Assembly: GCF_004796535.1 (NCBI RefSeq)
Contig: NZ_SPHY01000019.1
Coordinates: 1 to 37,254, forward strand
Direction: 5' to 3'
DNA: 37,254 nt
Origin: Sphingomonas flavalba
GTDB lineage: Bacteria; Pseudomonadota; Alphaproteobacteria; Sphingomonadales; Sphingomonadaceae
This document shows, in pieces, positions 1 to 7,016 of the stretch. The translations under genes were made by a program, and so were the position numbers. Within the stretch, counting starts at the first letter, position 1; every line of letters begins with the position of its first letter. The notes beneath the pieces were generated by a model. It ran no database searches. It saw only the letters and a list, made by a program, of their open reading frames with translations, and had not been told where the DNA came from.

Positions 1-2
1 GC

Positions 3-542
3 GGCGCCGGTGGCCCGCCGGGCGGTGGGCGCGGCTTCGGCGGCGGCGGGCGCGGCGGCGGGCAGGCCGGCGGCCGATTGCAGTTGGCGCTCTACCACAC
101 CTGGCATTTCCGCGACGAGGTGCTGATCCGCCCCGGCCTGCCGGTGCTCGACCTGCTCGGCGGGGACGCGGTCGGCGGGCGCGGCGGGCAGGCCCGGCAC
201 GAGCTGGAACTGCGCGCCGGGGTGTCGAAGGACGGCTACGGCCTGCGCCTGACCGGCGACTGGCAGAGCGCGACGCGGGTCACCGGCAACAGCGGCACGC
301 TGCGCTTCTCCGACCTCGCGACCGCCAACCTTCGGCTGTTCGCCAATCTCGGCCAGATCCCGGCGCTGGCGCGGCAGCGCTGGGCACAGGGGGCTCGGGT
401 GACGCTGGCCGTCGACAACATCCTCAACGCCCGCCAGACGGTACGCGACGCCAACGGCGTTGTCCCGATCAGCTACCAGCCCGGCTATCTCGACCCGATG
501 GGCCGGACCGTTCGCGTCAACCTGCGGAAGCTGTTTTTCTAG
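3..542 (+). CDS. TonB-dependent receptor, C-terminal fragment
   Basis: The reading frame is open from the left window edge and ends with TAG, so only the last ~179 residues are visible. The first ~25 residues are a Gly/Arg-rich stretch, followed by alternating hydrophobic/polar segments typical of outer-membrane beta strands. The last strand ends in Phe (RKLFF), the usual C-terminal signature for outer-membrane barrel assembly. The segment VTLAVDNILNARQTV resembles the conserved 'V.N..D' strand near the end of TonB-dependent receptors. The Gly-rich insertion is common in sphingomonad receptors with an N-terminal carboxypeptidase-like or plug region, but that part lies outside the window. The substrate cannot be inferred. 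The internal TTG at 78 is not a likely start because the frame continues upstream. Confidence 0.7.
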   Translation, partial: GAGGPPGGGRGFGGGGRGGGQAGGRLQLALYHTWHFRDEVLIRPGLPVLDLLGGDAVGGRGGQARHELELRAGVSKDGYGLRLTGDWQSATRVTGNSGTLRFSDLATANLRLFANLGQIPALARQRWAQGARVTLAVDNILNARQTVRDANGVVPISYQPGYLDPMGRTVRVNLRKLFF

Positions 543-566
543 GCGGCTGTCGTTCTTGATGGAATC

Positions 567-590
567 GTCATCCCGGCGAAAGCCGAGATC
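567..590. repeat. REP-like palindrome, CCGGC-GAAA-GCCG type
   Basis: The sequence GTCATCCCGGCGAAAGCCG continues into AGATC and forms a short hairpin (CGGC/GCCG with a GAAA loop and flanking ATC/GAT). It lies between the receptor and the convergent hutC-like gene. Near-identical palindromes are dispersed in many sphingomonad genomes (general knowledge); here only one copy is seen. It may also act as a terminator. Confidence 0.45.
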
Positions 591-625
591 TTGCCGGTGC
601 CGGCGTCGCTTGAACGGAACAGACT

Positions 626-1339
626 CTAGCCGTCGAAGCGGGCGGTCAACGCGAAGGCGCCGGGGAAGGTCTGGCGCACCCAGGTGATCGTGTGCTTCGC
701 CCGCCAGGTCCGCCGTTCCAGCACCAGGCAGGCGGTGTCCGCCGCCACTGCCAGCGCCCCGGCATGATCGCCGGCGGGGCGGGCGAGGATACGGTGCTCC
801 GCCTCTGTCCACGGCACATGGGCGAGCAGCCAGCTACCCGGCGACACGGCAGCGAAATCGATGTCGACCGCCTCCGGCACCTCGGCGATGCTGATCAGCC
901 GTTCCTCCATCGCGAACGGCCGGCCATCGGCGTTGTGGCGGCAGGTGACGGCCAGCACCGCGCTTCCCGCCGGCACCGTCATCGCCGCCGCCACCCGCGC
1001 GTCGCCGGCGTCGAGCAGCACCTGATCGATCAGGTCCAGCCGATAGGCCATGCCGCGCGCGCGGATCTCGGCCGGCACGTCCGGCACGATCAGCGTCGCG
1101 ACATGGGCGCGCGGCTGGGCGACGAACGAGCCGGCGCCGCGCCGCCGGACGATCAGCCCGGCATCGGCCAGCGCCGACAGCGCCTTGTTCACCGTCATCC
1201 GCGAGCAGCCGTATTGCTGCATCAGTTCGTGCTCGTAGGGGATGCGGTCGCCGGGGCGCAGCGCCCCGGACATGATCCGCCCCTCGATCGCGCTGCGGAT
1301 GCGCTGGTGGAGCGGATGGGCGCTGGGCGCTGCGGTCAC
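626..1339 (-). CDS. hutC: HutC-type GntR family transcriptional regulator
   Basis: 237 aa. Residues ~8-72 form a GntR winged helix (GRIMSGALRPGDRIP, then MTVNKALSALADAGLIVRRRGAGSFVA). Residues ~90-235 form a UTRA effector domain. The stretch GSWLLAHVPWTEAEHRI is the characteristic segment of HutC histidine-utilisation repressors, which sense urocanate. No hut enzyme gene is in the window, so either the regulator acts elsewhere or the neighbouring hut genes lie beyond it. The start is GTG at 1339; a GGGGAG motif sits about 12 nt upstream, a little far, so a later start is possible. It lies 23 bp after the DUF885 gene on the same strand and could be cotranscribed with it. Assignment to the HutC subfamily is from motif similarity; the binding site was not found. 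Confidence 0.8.
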   Translation of the reverse strand: MTAAPSAHPLHQRIRSAIEGRIMSGALRPGDRIPYEHELMQQYGCSRMTVNKALSALADAGLIVRRRGAGSFVAQPRAHVATLIVPDVPAEIRARGMAYRLDLIDQVLLDAGDARVAAAMTVPAGSAVLAVTCRHNADGRPFAMEERLISIAEVPEAVDIDFAAVSPGSWLLAHVPWTEAEHRILARPAGDHAGALAVAADTACLVLERRTWRAKHTITWVRQTFPGAFALTARFDG

Positions 1340-1362
1340 GGCTGGCTGTTACTCCCCTGGGT

Positions 1363-3189
1363 TCAGGATGTGCCGGTGGCGATATAGGCGTCGATCGCCG
1401 TCGCCAGAACCGACAGCGGCACCGCCCCCGCCTTTATCACCGCGTCGTCGAAATCGCGCACGTCGTAACGGTCGCCCAGCGCCGCCTTCGCCTTGTCGCG
1501 CAGCCGGACGATCTCGCTGTGGCCGACCTTGTAGCCGCACGCCTGGCCCGGCGCCGCGCAATAGCGGTCGATCTCGCTGGTGCAGGCGGCGCGGGCGCGG
1601 CCGGTGCTGGACGTCATGAAGTCGATCGCCTGGTCGCGGCTCCATTTCTTGGTATGCAGCCCGGTGTCGGCGACCAGCCGCGACGCGCGGAAGCGCAGCG
1701 CCTGGTACATGCCCAGCCGCCCGAACGGATCGTTCTCGTAGAAGCCCAGCTCGTCGACCAGCTGCTCCGCATACAGCGCCCAGCCTTCGGTATAGGCGTT
1801 GAACCCCATCAGCGAACTGACCAGCGGCACGTCGTCGCGGTGCTCGGCGACATAGGCGCCCTCCCAACTATGGCCCGGCAGCCCTTCATGGGCGGACAGC
1901 GAAGGGATGGTGAATTTCGGCCAGTTCCCGGTGTCCTTCAGGTTGATGTAATAGATCGCCGGCCGGGTGCCGTCGAGCGAGGCGAAGTTCATGTAGCCGA
2001 GCGCGGCGCCGGCCTCGATGTCGGGCGGGACCCGCTTCACCGTCACGTCCGCCTTCATCACCATGCGCGACACGCGCGGCAGCAGCGCGCGCAGTTCGTC
2101 CATCTTCCGGTTGACGTAGGCGATCGCCTCCGCGCGGCCGGCGTCGGTGTTGGGGAACAGCTGCTTGGGATCCTTGGTCAGCGCCGCCAGCCGCTCGCCG
2201 ACCGTGCCCTGCGTCAGCCCCTGCGACTTCAGCACCGCGTCCATCCGCGCGTCCAGCTCCTTGCCCTGTTCCAGCCCCATCCGGTGCACCGCCTCCGGCG
2301 ACAGGTCGGTGCTGGTCGCATAGCGCAGCGCCCATGCGTAATAGGCGTCGCCGTCGGGCAGCTTCCACGCACCGGCGTCGGTGTTGGCCTTGGCGCGGAT
2401 CGCGGTCATCGCCGCGATCTGGCGGTCGAGCGCGGGGTAGACGCCGCTCTCGACGATCTTCGTCGCCCGCGCCGCCCAGTCCCCGGAAATCGCCTTCTCC
2501 GCCGTGCGGTCGGCCAGGGAGCGGACCATCCGCGCCTTCGCGGCCGGCACCGCCCGCAGGCCGCGCATCCCCTCCAGCGTCGTGTCGAGGACGAAGGCCG
2601 GGGCGATCACCCCCAGCCCCGCGTCGTGCTTCGCCTGCTCCGTTTCCTGGTCGAGCGCGGTGGCGAAGGCGGCAAGCCGTGCTAGATAGGCCTCCGCGTC
2701 CGCCCGCGCCTCGATCCGGTGCACGGAATTCAGGAATTCGGGAATGCTCTGGTAGGCACCGTCCTGCTGGCTGATGATATAGGGCGACCCGCCGCCGAAG
2801 GTGTAGACGCTGCCATACGGGAAGCGCTCGCCCGCCGCGCCGTTCCCCAGCGCATAGGCGATCGAGTCGTAGAGCAGGCCGTCATGGCCGCTGAGCGTCG
2901 TCCGGTCGACGCTGGCCAGCATTGCCTGAAAGCGCCGGATGTCGGTGAAGGTCCGTGCCCGCGCCGCCGCCGACCGGTCGTCCAGCTTGGCGCGCGCCCA
3001 CGCTTCGGCGCCGCTGTCCAGCCCCAGATAGCTGTAGCTTTCCGGCGACTCCTTCAGTTCCTCCCTGGCGATCGCGTCAAGCACGGCTGCCAGCTTCGGC
3101 GCAATGGCGGCATGGGCCGGCCAGCGGATGCCCGCCAGCCCGCCGAGGGCGGTGGCGGACAGGACGAAATGTCTGCGTGAAAATTGCAT
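1363..3189 (-). CDS. Tat-exported DUF885 family protein
   Basis: 608 aa. It begins MQFSRRHFVLSATALGG, a twin-arginine signal peptide ending near AHA, so the protein is probably periplasmic. The metal-site-like motif HEGLPGHSWE (minus strand, near 1890) is the DUF885 hallmark (HE..PGH..E/Q), shared with metallocarboxypeptidase-like proteins. The start at 3189 was chosen because GGAG lies at 3197-3200, 7 nt upstream, and because it gives the Tat signal; the frame is open further upstream to 3411 but that part overlaps the sigma factor gene and has no signal. Family members are generally exported proteins suspected to be peptidases; the substrate is unknown. The next gene on the strand is the HutC-like regulator. 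Confidence 0.8.
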   Translation of the reverse strand: MQFSRRHFVLSATALGGLAGIRWPAHAAIAPKLAAVLDAIAREELKESPESYSYLGLDSGAEAWARAKLDDRSAAARARTFTDIRRFQAMLASVDRTTLSGHDGLLYDSIAYALGNGAAGERFPYGSVYTFGGGSPYIISQQDGAYQSIPEFLNSVHRIEARADAEAYLARLAAFATALDQETEQAKHDAGLGVIAPAFVLDTTLEGMRGLRAVPAAKARMVRSLADRTAEKAISGDWAARATKIVESGVYPALDRQIAAMTAIRAKANTDAGAWKLPDGDAYYAWALRYATSTDLSPEAVHRMGLEQGKELDARMDAVLKSQGLTQGTVGERLAALTKDPKQLFPNTDAGRAEAIAYVNRKMDELRALLPRVSRMVMKADVTVKRVPPDIEAGAALGYMNFASLDGTRPAIYYINLKDTGNWPKFTIPSLSAHEGLPGHSWEGAYVAEHRDDVPLVSSLMGFNAYTEGWALYAEQLVDELGFYENDPFGRLGMYQALRFRASRLVADTGLHTKKWSRDQAIDFMTSSTGRARAACTSEIDRYCAAPGQACGYKVGHSEIVRLRDKAKAALGDRYDVRDFDDAVIKAGAVPLSVLATAIDAYIATGTS

Positions 3190-3223
3190 CGGAAGACTCC
3201 GGAAAAAATGTGGATGGCCAATG

Positions 3224-3252
3224 CCTAGCGGTTGATCGGCGCCGTCGCTAGG
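3224..3252. other. Inverted repeat between sigma factor and DUF885 genes
   Basis: CCTAGCG (3224-3230) and CGCTAGG (3246-3252) are perfect complements around a 15-nt GC-rich loop. The repeat lies between the end of the sigma factor gene and the DUF885 start. There is no T-tract, so it could be a factor-dependent terminator or a binding site. Confidence 0.3.
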
Positions 3253-3325
3253 GGCGCCGTCCCGCTCGATCCGTGCCCGGTGAGCGGCGTCCGCACCGGG
3301 GTGCCGCCGGGCCAGCGATCCGGCG

Positions 3326-4204
3326 TCAGCGGATGCGCGCCGGGCCCAGCCGGCCCAGCTTGTCGGGATTGCGCATGATGAAGATATGGGCGATCCGCCC
3401 GGCCGCGTCATAGGCGAAGGTCAGGGTCAGCACCGGTGCGCCGTCGCGGCGGAGGATCGCGCCGCGCGCGCCGTTGATATCGGCGGCGGTCCAGTCGAAC
3501 CCGTCCCACCATTTATGCGCGTGGCGGATGAAGCCGAGTACGCGGTATTGTCCCTCCAGCACGCCGAGGATCGCCGACGCCTTGCCACCGCCGTCGGCGG
3601 TCAGGCGGATGTCGGCGGAGAGCAGTTCGGCCAGCGGCTCCGGCGATCCGCTCAGGATCGCGGCATGGAACGCATCGAGCAGCCGGTCCTGCGTTTCCGC
3701 CGGGGTATGGTGGCGCGCTTTGCCGGCGTCGACATGGGCCCTGGCGCGCGACACCAGCTTGCGGCACGCCGCCTCATCGATCGCCAGCGTCGCGGCGATG
3801 GCGGGGTAGGGCTGGTCGAAAATCTCGCGCAGCAGGTAGGCGGCGCGCTCCTTCGGGCTCAGCCGTTCCAGCATCAGCAGGAAAGCGGTGGTCAGGGTGG
3901 ATGCCAGCCCGGCGGCTTCGCCGTCGTCGGGTGTCGCCGCGTGCAGCGGTTCGGGCAGCCAGCTACCGACATAGTCGACCCGGCGGCGCCGGGCGGCGCG
4001 CAGCAGGTCCAGGCAGCGGCGGGTGCATACCGTGGTCAGCCACGCCGCCGGCTCGACGATCGGGGCGCGGTCGGCCCGGCTCCATTTCAGGAAGCAGTCC
4101 TGCACCGCGTCCTCGGCGTCGGCGCGCGAGCCGAGCATGCGATAGGCCAGCCCCAGCAGCCGGGGCCGCGCCTGCTCGAACAGCTCCGCGTCGCGCGCGT
4201 TCAC
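3326..4204 (-). CDS. ECF41 sigma factor (SigJ-like) with C-terminal SnoaL-like domain
   Basis: 292 aa. Sigma region 2 is at ~5-75 (LLGLAYRMLGSRADAEDAVQD), region 4 at ~105-160, and an extra SnoaL-like domain at ~170-290. The three ECF41 signatures are present: WLPEP (82-86) in the linker, DGGGK (204-208) and NPDKL (279-283) in the extension. In this family the fused domain acts as a built-in regulator in place of an anti-sigma factor (established for ECF41). The start is taken as GTG at 4204, two bases after the stop of the upstream gene, so the two are translationally close; the longer frame to 4411 only overlaps that gene. ECF41 genes are typically paired with a carboxymuconolactone decarboxylase, oxidoreductase or epimerase gene, exactly as here. 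Confidence 0.9.
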   Translation of the reverse strand: MNARDAELFEQARPRLLGLAYRMLGSRADAEDAVQDCFLKWSRADRAPIVEPAAWLTTVCTRRCLDLLRAARRRRVDYVGSWLPEPLHAATPDDGEAAGLASTLTTAFLLMLERLSPKERAAYLLREIFDQPYPAIAATLAIDEAACRKLVSRARAHVDAGKARHHTPAETQDRLLDAFHAAILSGSPEPLAELLSADIRLTADGGGKASAILGVLEGQYRVLGFIRHAHKWWDGFDWTAADINGARGAILRRDGAPVLTLTFAYDAAGRIAHIFIMRNPDKLGRLGPARIR

Positions 4205-4206
4205 GC

Positions 4207-4638
4207 TCAATGCCGTGAAATACCGATGCGGTTCCACAGGTTGATCATCGCCACCGTCGCCGACAGCGTCGCCACCTGTCCTTCCGAAAAATGCCGGCGT
4301 AGCTCGGCGCGCAGCGCGCCCAGGTCGGTCTTGTGGTCGAGCACGGTCAGCGCCTCCGTCCACGCCAGCGCCGCTTTCTCGCCGGCGGTGAAATCGCTTA
4401 CCTGATCCCAAACCACCAGCCGGTCCAGCCTTTCGCTGGTCTCGCCGTCCTCGCGCGCCTCGCGGGTGTGCATCTTCACGCAGAAGGCGCAGCGGTTGAT
4501 CTGCGACGCGCGCAGCACGACCAGGTGATGCAGCAGGCGGGGCAGGCCGTGGGCGGTGATCGCGGCCTGGGTATTGGCCATCGCCTTCAATACGTCCGGC
4601 ACTTCCTGTTCGTAGCGGGGGGCAGCGGTCTCGCTCAT
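4207..4638 (-). CDS. Carboxymuconolactone decarboxylase / AhpD-like protein (ECF41 partner)
   Basis: 143 aa. The core CAFCVKMH has the CxxCxxxH motif (C50, C53, H57) of AhpD-like carboxymuconolactone decarboxylase family proteins, which are often peroxidase-like redox proteins. The start is ATG 4638 with a strong AAAGGAG motif just upstream (4646-4652). It is the first gene of a two-gene operon with the ECF41 sigma factor, and a predicted ECF41 promoter lies directly ahead. Family knowledge: these 'COE' proteins are the usual targets of ECF41 sigma factors. The actual reaction and the inducing signal are unknown. Confidence 0.88.
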   Translation of the reverse strand: MSETAAPRYEQEVPDVLKAMANTQAAITAHGLPRLLHHLVVLRASQINRCAFCVKMHTREAREDGETSERLDRLVVWDQVSDFTAGEKAALAWTEALTVLDHKTDLGALRAELRRHFSEGQVATLSATVAMINLWNRIGISRH

Positions 4639-4667
4639 CGTCGATCTCCTTTGATGTTCGTCGGGTT

Positions 4668-4694
4668 GACGATCGACATGCCCGCTTCGTGACC
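4668..4694 (-). promoter_or_regulatory. Predicted ECF41-dependent autoregulatory promoter
   Basis: On the minus strand GGTCACG (4694-4688) is followed after exactly 16 nt by CGTC (4671-4668). The published ECF41 consensus is TGTCACA-N16-CGTC; five of seven -35 bases and all four -10 bases match at the exact spacing. It lies 29 bp upstream of the ATG of the carboxymuconolactone-decarboxylase-like gene, which would give a leader of about 20-25 nt containing the AAAGGAG site. Confidence 0.7.
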
Positions 4695-4760
4695 GCATTT
4701 GCCGTTTTTTTTTGGAAGGAGGGGCGAACCCGTCACCGGACATGGTGAATGTCCCTGACG

Positions 4761-4778
4761 GGAACAGCCGGAACAGCC
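4761..4778. repeat. Tandem 9-bp repeat upstream of L,D-transpeptidase
   Basis: GGAACAGCC occurs twice in direct tandem, about 60-78 bp upstream of the GTG start at 4839. It may be part of the promoter region, but no partner -10 element was found at standard spacing. Confidence 0.4.
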
Positions 4779-4838
4779 CCGCTGACCCGCGCGCCGAATC
4801 CGGGTAAACAGACCGGAAAGGATTAAGGAGTTGCGGTT

Positions 4839-5474
4839 GTGGCAGGCGGGTTCCGGTCGGTCGGCATCGCGGCGGGGGCAGGGGGGCTGCTCGCGCTGGC
4901 GGGCGCGGCCATCGCCTTTCCGCCGGCGCGGATCGCGCCTGCCGCATCGCCCGCCGCCCGTCCGGCACCGCCCGTCGCCGCCGAAGCGCCGCCGCCCGCA
5001 CCCGCCGACACCGGCTTCGTGCTGAAAGGGGTGCTGGCCCTCGACCGGCCGCTCGAACTGGGCGACTATGCGTGGGACGACGAAGGGGTGCCGCCGGGGC
5101 CGATCGTCATCACCGTCGACCTCGCGGCACAGACGCTGTCGGTGTTCCGCGGCGGCTACGAGATTGGCACCGCCGCCATCCTCTACGGCGTCGACGGCAA
5201 CCCAACTCCGCTGGGCAGGTTCGCGATCACCGAGAAGGATCGGGATCACCGCTCCAACCTTTACGAGGCGGACATGCCCTATATGCTGCGCCTGACCAAC
5301 GACGGCGTCGCGATCCACGGCAGCGATGTGGTGGAGGGTTCGGCGACGCGCGGCTGCATCGGCGTGCCGGTGCCGTTCGCCGCGCTGCTGTTCGCCCAGG
5401 CGCGGCTCGGCGACCCGGTACTGATCACCGACGGCGCCCGCCTCCACCTTGGTGACCGCATCGCCCTGCGCTGA
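4839..5474 (+). CDS. L,D-transpeptidase (YkuD domain)
   Basis: 211 aa. Residues ~7-27 are a hydrophobic signal/anchor, ~28-57 are Ala/Pro-rich linker, and ~88-207 are a YkuD domain. The catalytic region is IHGSDVVEGSATRGCIGVP with His160 and Cys173, the typical HG..(10-13)..RGC arrangement. Such enzymes form 3-3 or lipoprotein crosslinks in the periplasmic peptidoglycan. The start is GTG 4839 with AAGGAG at 4825-4830. It is transcribed divergently from the ECF41 operon and is followed by a hairpin, so it is probably a single-gene unit. Which of the L,D-transpeptidase reactions it performs cannot be told from sequence. Confidence 0.88.
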   Translation: MAGGFRSVGIAAGAGGLLALAGAAIAFPPARIAPAASPAARPAPPVAAEAPPPAPADTGFVLKGVLALDRPLELGDYAWDDEGVPPGPIVITVDLAAQTLSVFRGGYEIGTAAILYGVDGNPTPLGRFAITEKDRDHRSNLYEADMPYMLRLTNDGVAIHGSDVVEGSATRGCIGVPVPFAALLFAQARLGDPVLITDGARLHLGDRIALR

Positions 5475-5487
5475 ACGCGCGCGCGCC

Positions 5488-5506
5488 GATTCGGCTTTGC
5501 CGAATC
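5488..5506 (+). terminator. Hairpin terminator after L,D-transpeptidase
   Basis: GATTCGGC-TTT-GCCGAATC is a perfect 8-bp stem with a 3-nt loop, 14 bp after the stop codon. There is no clear T-run after it, so termination is likely but not proven. Confidence 0.5.
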
Positions 5507-5557
5507 CGGGCGGCAGGACGATAAGCCGCCGATGCCGGCGTCTGCCCACCCCCCCGT

Positions 5558-5577
5558 GCTCCTGCGCAGGCAGGAGC
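5558..5577. repeat. REP-like palindrome (GCTCCTGC-gcag-GCAGGAGC)
   Basis: A perfect 8-bp stem with a 4-nt loop sits in the intergenic space before the prepilin peptidase gene. Palindromes of this kind recur between genes in sphingomonads (general knowledge). Only one copy is seen here. Confidence 0.45.
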
Positions 5578-5665
5578 CCAGAGTGCCCGCGCCCCACCCA
5601 TGCGCCGTCGACTCCCGCGTACACAGGCGGGCGGGCGGCGCGTGGCGGCGGGCACGTCCGGCGCG

Positions 5666-6427
5666 ATGACGCTGCTTGCCGCCCTTGCCGGCGCCGGCGC
5701 GGGCGCGATCGCCGGCAGCTTCGCCGCGACGGTGGTGCTGCGCTGGCCGCGCGGCGCGTCGGTCGCGCGCGGGCGTTCGCATTGCGACGGCTGCGGACGC
5801 ACCCTCGGCCCGGTCGAGCTGATCCCGCTCGCCGGCTTCGCGCTCCGCGGCGGGCGCTGCCGCACCTGTCGCGCGCCGATCGACCTCCGCCATCCGGCGA
5901 TCGAGGCGGCGGCGGCGGGGATCGGGGCGCTCGCCCTCGGCCTGGCGCCGGATTGGGCGACGGGGGCGGCCGGCGCGCTGTTCGGCTGGATGTTGCTGAC
6001 CCTGGCGGTCCTCGACCTCGACCATCTCTGGCTGCCCGACCGGCTGACCTTGCCGCTCGCCGCGCTCGGCCTCGGCGCCGGCCTGATCGGCATCGCGCCG
6101 CCGCTCGCCGACCGTGTCGCCGGGCTGGTCGTCGGCTTCGGCAGCCTGTGGGTGGTGGCGGAGGGTTATCGCCTGCTGCGCGGCCGCGTCGGGCTGGGCG
6201 GCGGCGACCCGAAGCTGTTCGGCGCGATCGGCGCCTGGCTCGGCTGGGCGCTGCTGCCCTGGGTGCTGCTCGCCGCCAGCGTCGGCGGGCTGGCGGCGGT
6301 TGCCGTCATGGCGGCGCTCGGCAAGCGCCCCGGCCGCGCGACCCGCCTGCCGTTCGGCACGCTGCTCGCCGCCGCCGCCTTCGCGCTGTGGCTGGCGGTC
6401 ACCGCCGGAGCGTTGACGCTGCCTTAG
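5666..6427 (+). CDS. pilD: Type IV prepilin peptidase / N-methyltransferase (A24 family)
   Basis: 253 aa from ATG 5666. The N-terminal part has the GSF..TVVLR motif and two CxxC pairs (HCDGCG, CRTCRAP) that bind zinc in bifunctional prepilin peptidases. Several membrane segments follow. The two catalytic aspartates are in [12 protein letters not shown] and [10 protein letters not shown] (family GxGDxKL). The enzyme cleaves type IV pilin-like or type II secretion pseudopilin leaders at the inner membrane. No pilin or secretion genes are nearby. The start is uncertain: no good ribosome-binding site is visible, and in-frame GTG 5642 or ATG 5600 are alternatives. The 3' end overlaps the convergent eda gene by 29 bp. 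Confidence 0.85.
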   Translation: MTLLAALAGAGAGAIAGSFAATVVLRWPRGASVARGRSHCDGCGRTLGPVELIPLAGFALRGGRCRTCRAPIDLRHPAIEAAAAGIGALALGLAPDWATGAAGALFGWMLLTLAVLDLDHLWLPDRLTLPLAALGLGAGLIGIAPPLADRVAGLVVGFGSLWVVAEGYRLLRGRVGLGGGDPKLFGAIGAWLGWALLPWVLLAASVGGLAAVAVMAALGKRPGRATRLPFGTLLAAAAFALWLAVTAGALTLP

Positions 6428-7016
6428 CGGCGCGGGTGATCGCGGCGGGGTCGACCGGCCCGCGCGGGACGATCCAGCTACCGCCGACGCACAGCACCGC
6501 CGGTTCGGCCAGCCACTGCGCGGCGCTGTCGGCGGTGATGCCGCCGGTCGGGCAGAAGCAGATGTCGCCGAACGGCCCGGCCAGCGCCTTCAGCGCCTTG
6601 ATCCCGCCCGCTGCCTCGGCCGGGAAGAATTTGAACCGGTCCAGCCCCAGGTCGAGGCCGCGCATGATGTCGCCGGCATTGGCGACGCCGGGCAGGAACG
6701 GCACCTGCCGGTCGATCGCCGCCTTTGTCAGGCCCTCGGTCAGGCCGGGGCTGACGATGAAGCGCGCGCCCGCCGCCAATGCCCGTTCCAGGTCGCGGGC
6801 GTTGAGCACGGTGCCCGCGCCGACGATCGCGCCGTCGACCTGCGCCATTTCGGCGATCACCTCCAGCGCCGCCGGGGTACGCAGCGTCACCTCCAGCACG
6901 CTCAGCCCGCCGGCGACCAGCGCCTCGGCGATCGGCCGCGCGTCCTCGGGCGCGTCGACCACCAGCACCGGGATGACCGGGGCAGTCCGCATGATCGTCT
7001 CGACAGGCTGCATCAT
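6399..7016 (-). CDS. eda: 2-dehydro-3-deoxy-phosphogluconate (KDPG) aldolase
   Basis: 205 aa. It splits KDPG into pyruvate and glyceraldehyde 3-phosphate, the last step of the Entner-Doudoroff pathway. The Schiff-base lysine is in [19 protein letters not shown] carries the conserved glutamate, and GAGTVLN and CPTGGI are phosphate/substrate loops. The gene begins ATGATG at 7016; the edd stop TGA overlaps the first ATG, so the two are translationally coupled. GGAG lies 5 nt before the first and 8 nt before the second ATG, so the start may be 7013. It is the last gene of zwf-edd-eda. Confidence 0.95.
   Translation of the reverse strand: MMQPVETIMRTAPVIPVLVVDAPEDARPIAEALVAGGLSVLEVTLRTPAALEVIAEMAQVDGAIVGAGTVLNARDLERALAAGARFIVSPGLTEGLTKAAIDRQVPFLPGVANAGDIMRGLDLGLDRFKFFPAEAAGGIKALKALAGPFGDICFCPTGGITADSAAQWLAEPAVLCVGGSWIVPRGPVDPAAITRAAKAASTLRR

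Noticed and set aside
4761-4800. GGAAC motifs that could be -35 elements for the EcfG general stress sigma factor before the L,D-transpeptidase gene
   Set aside because: No CGTT occurs 16-17 nt downstream of either copy.
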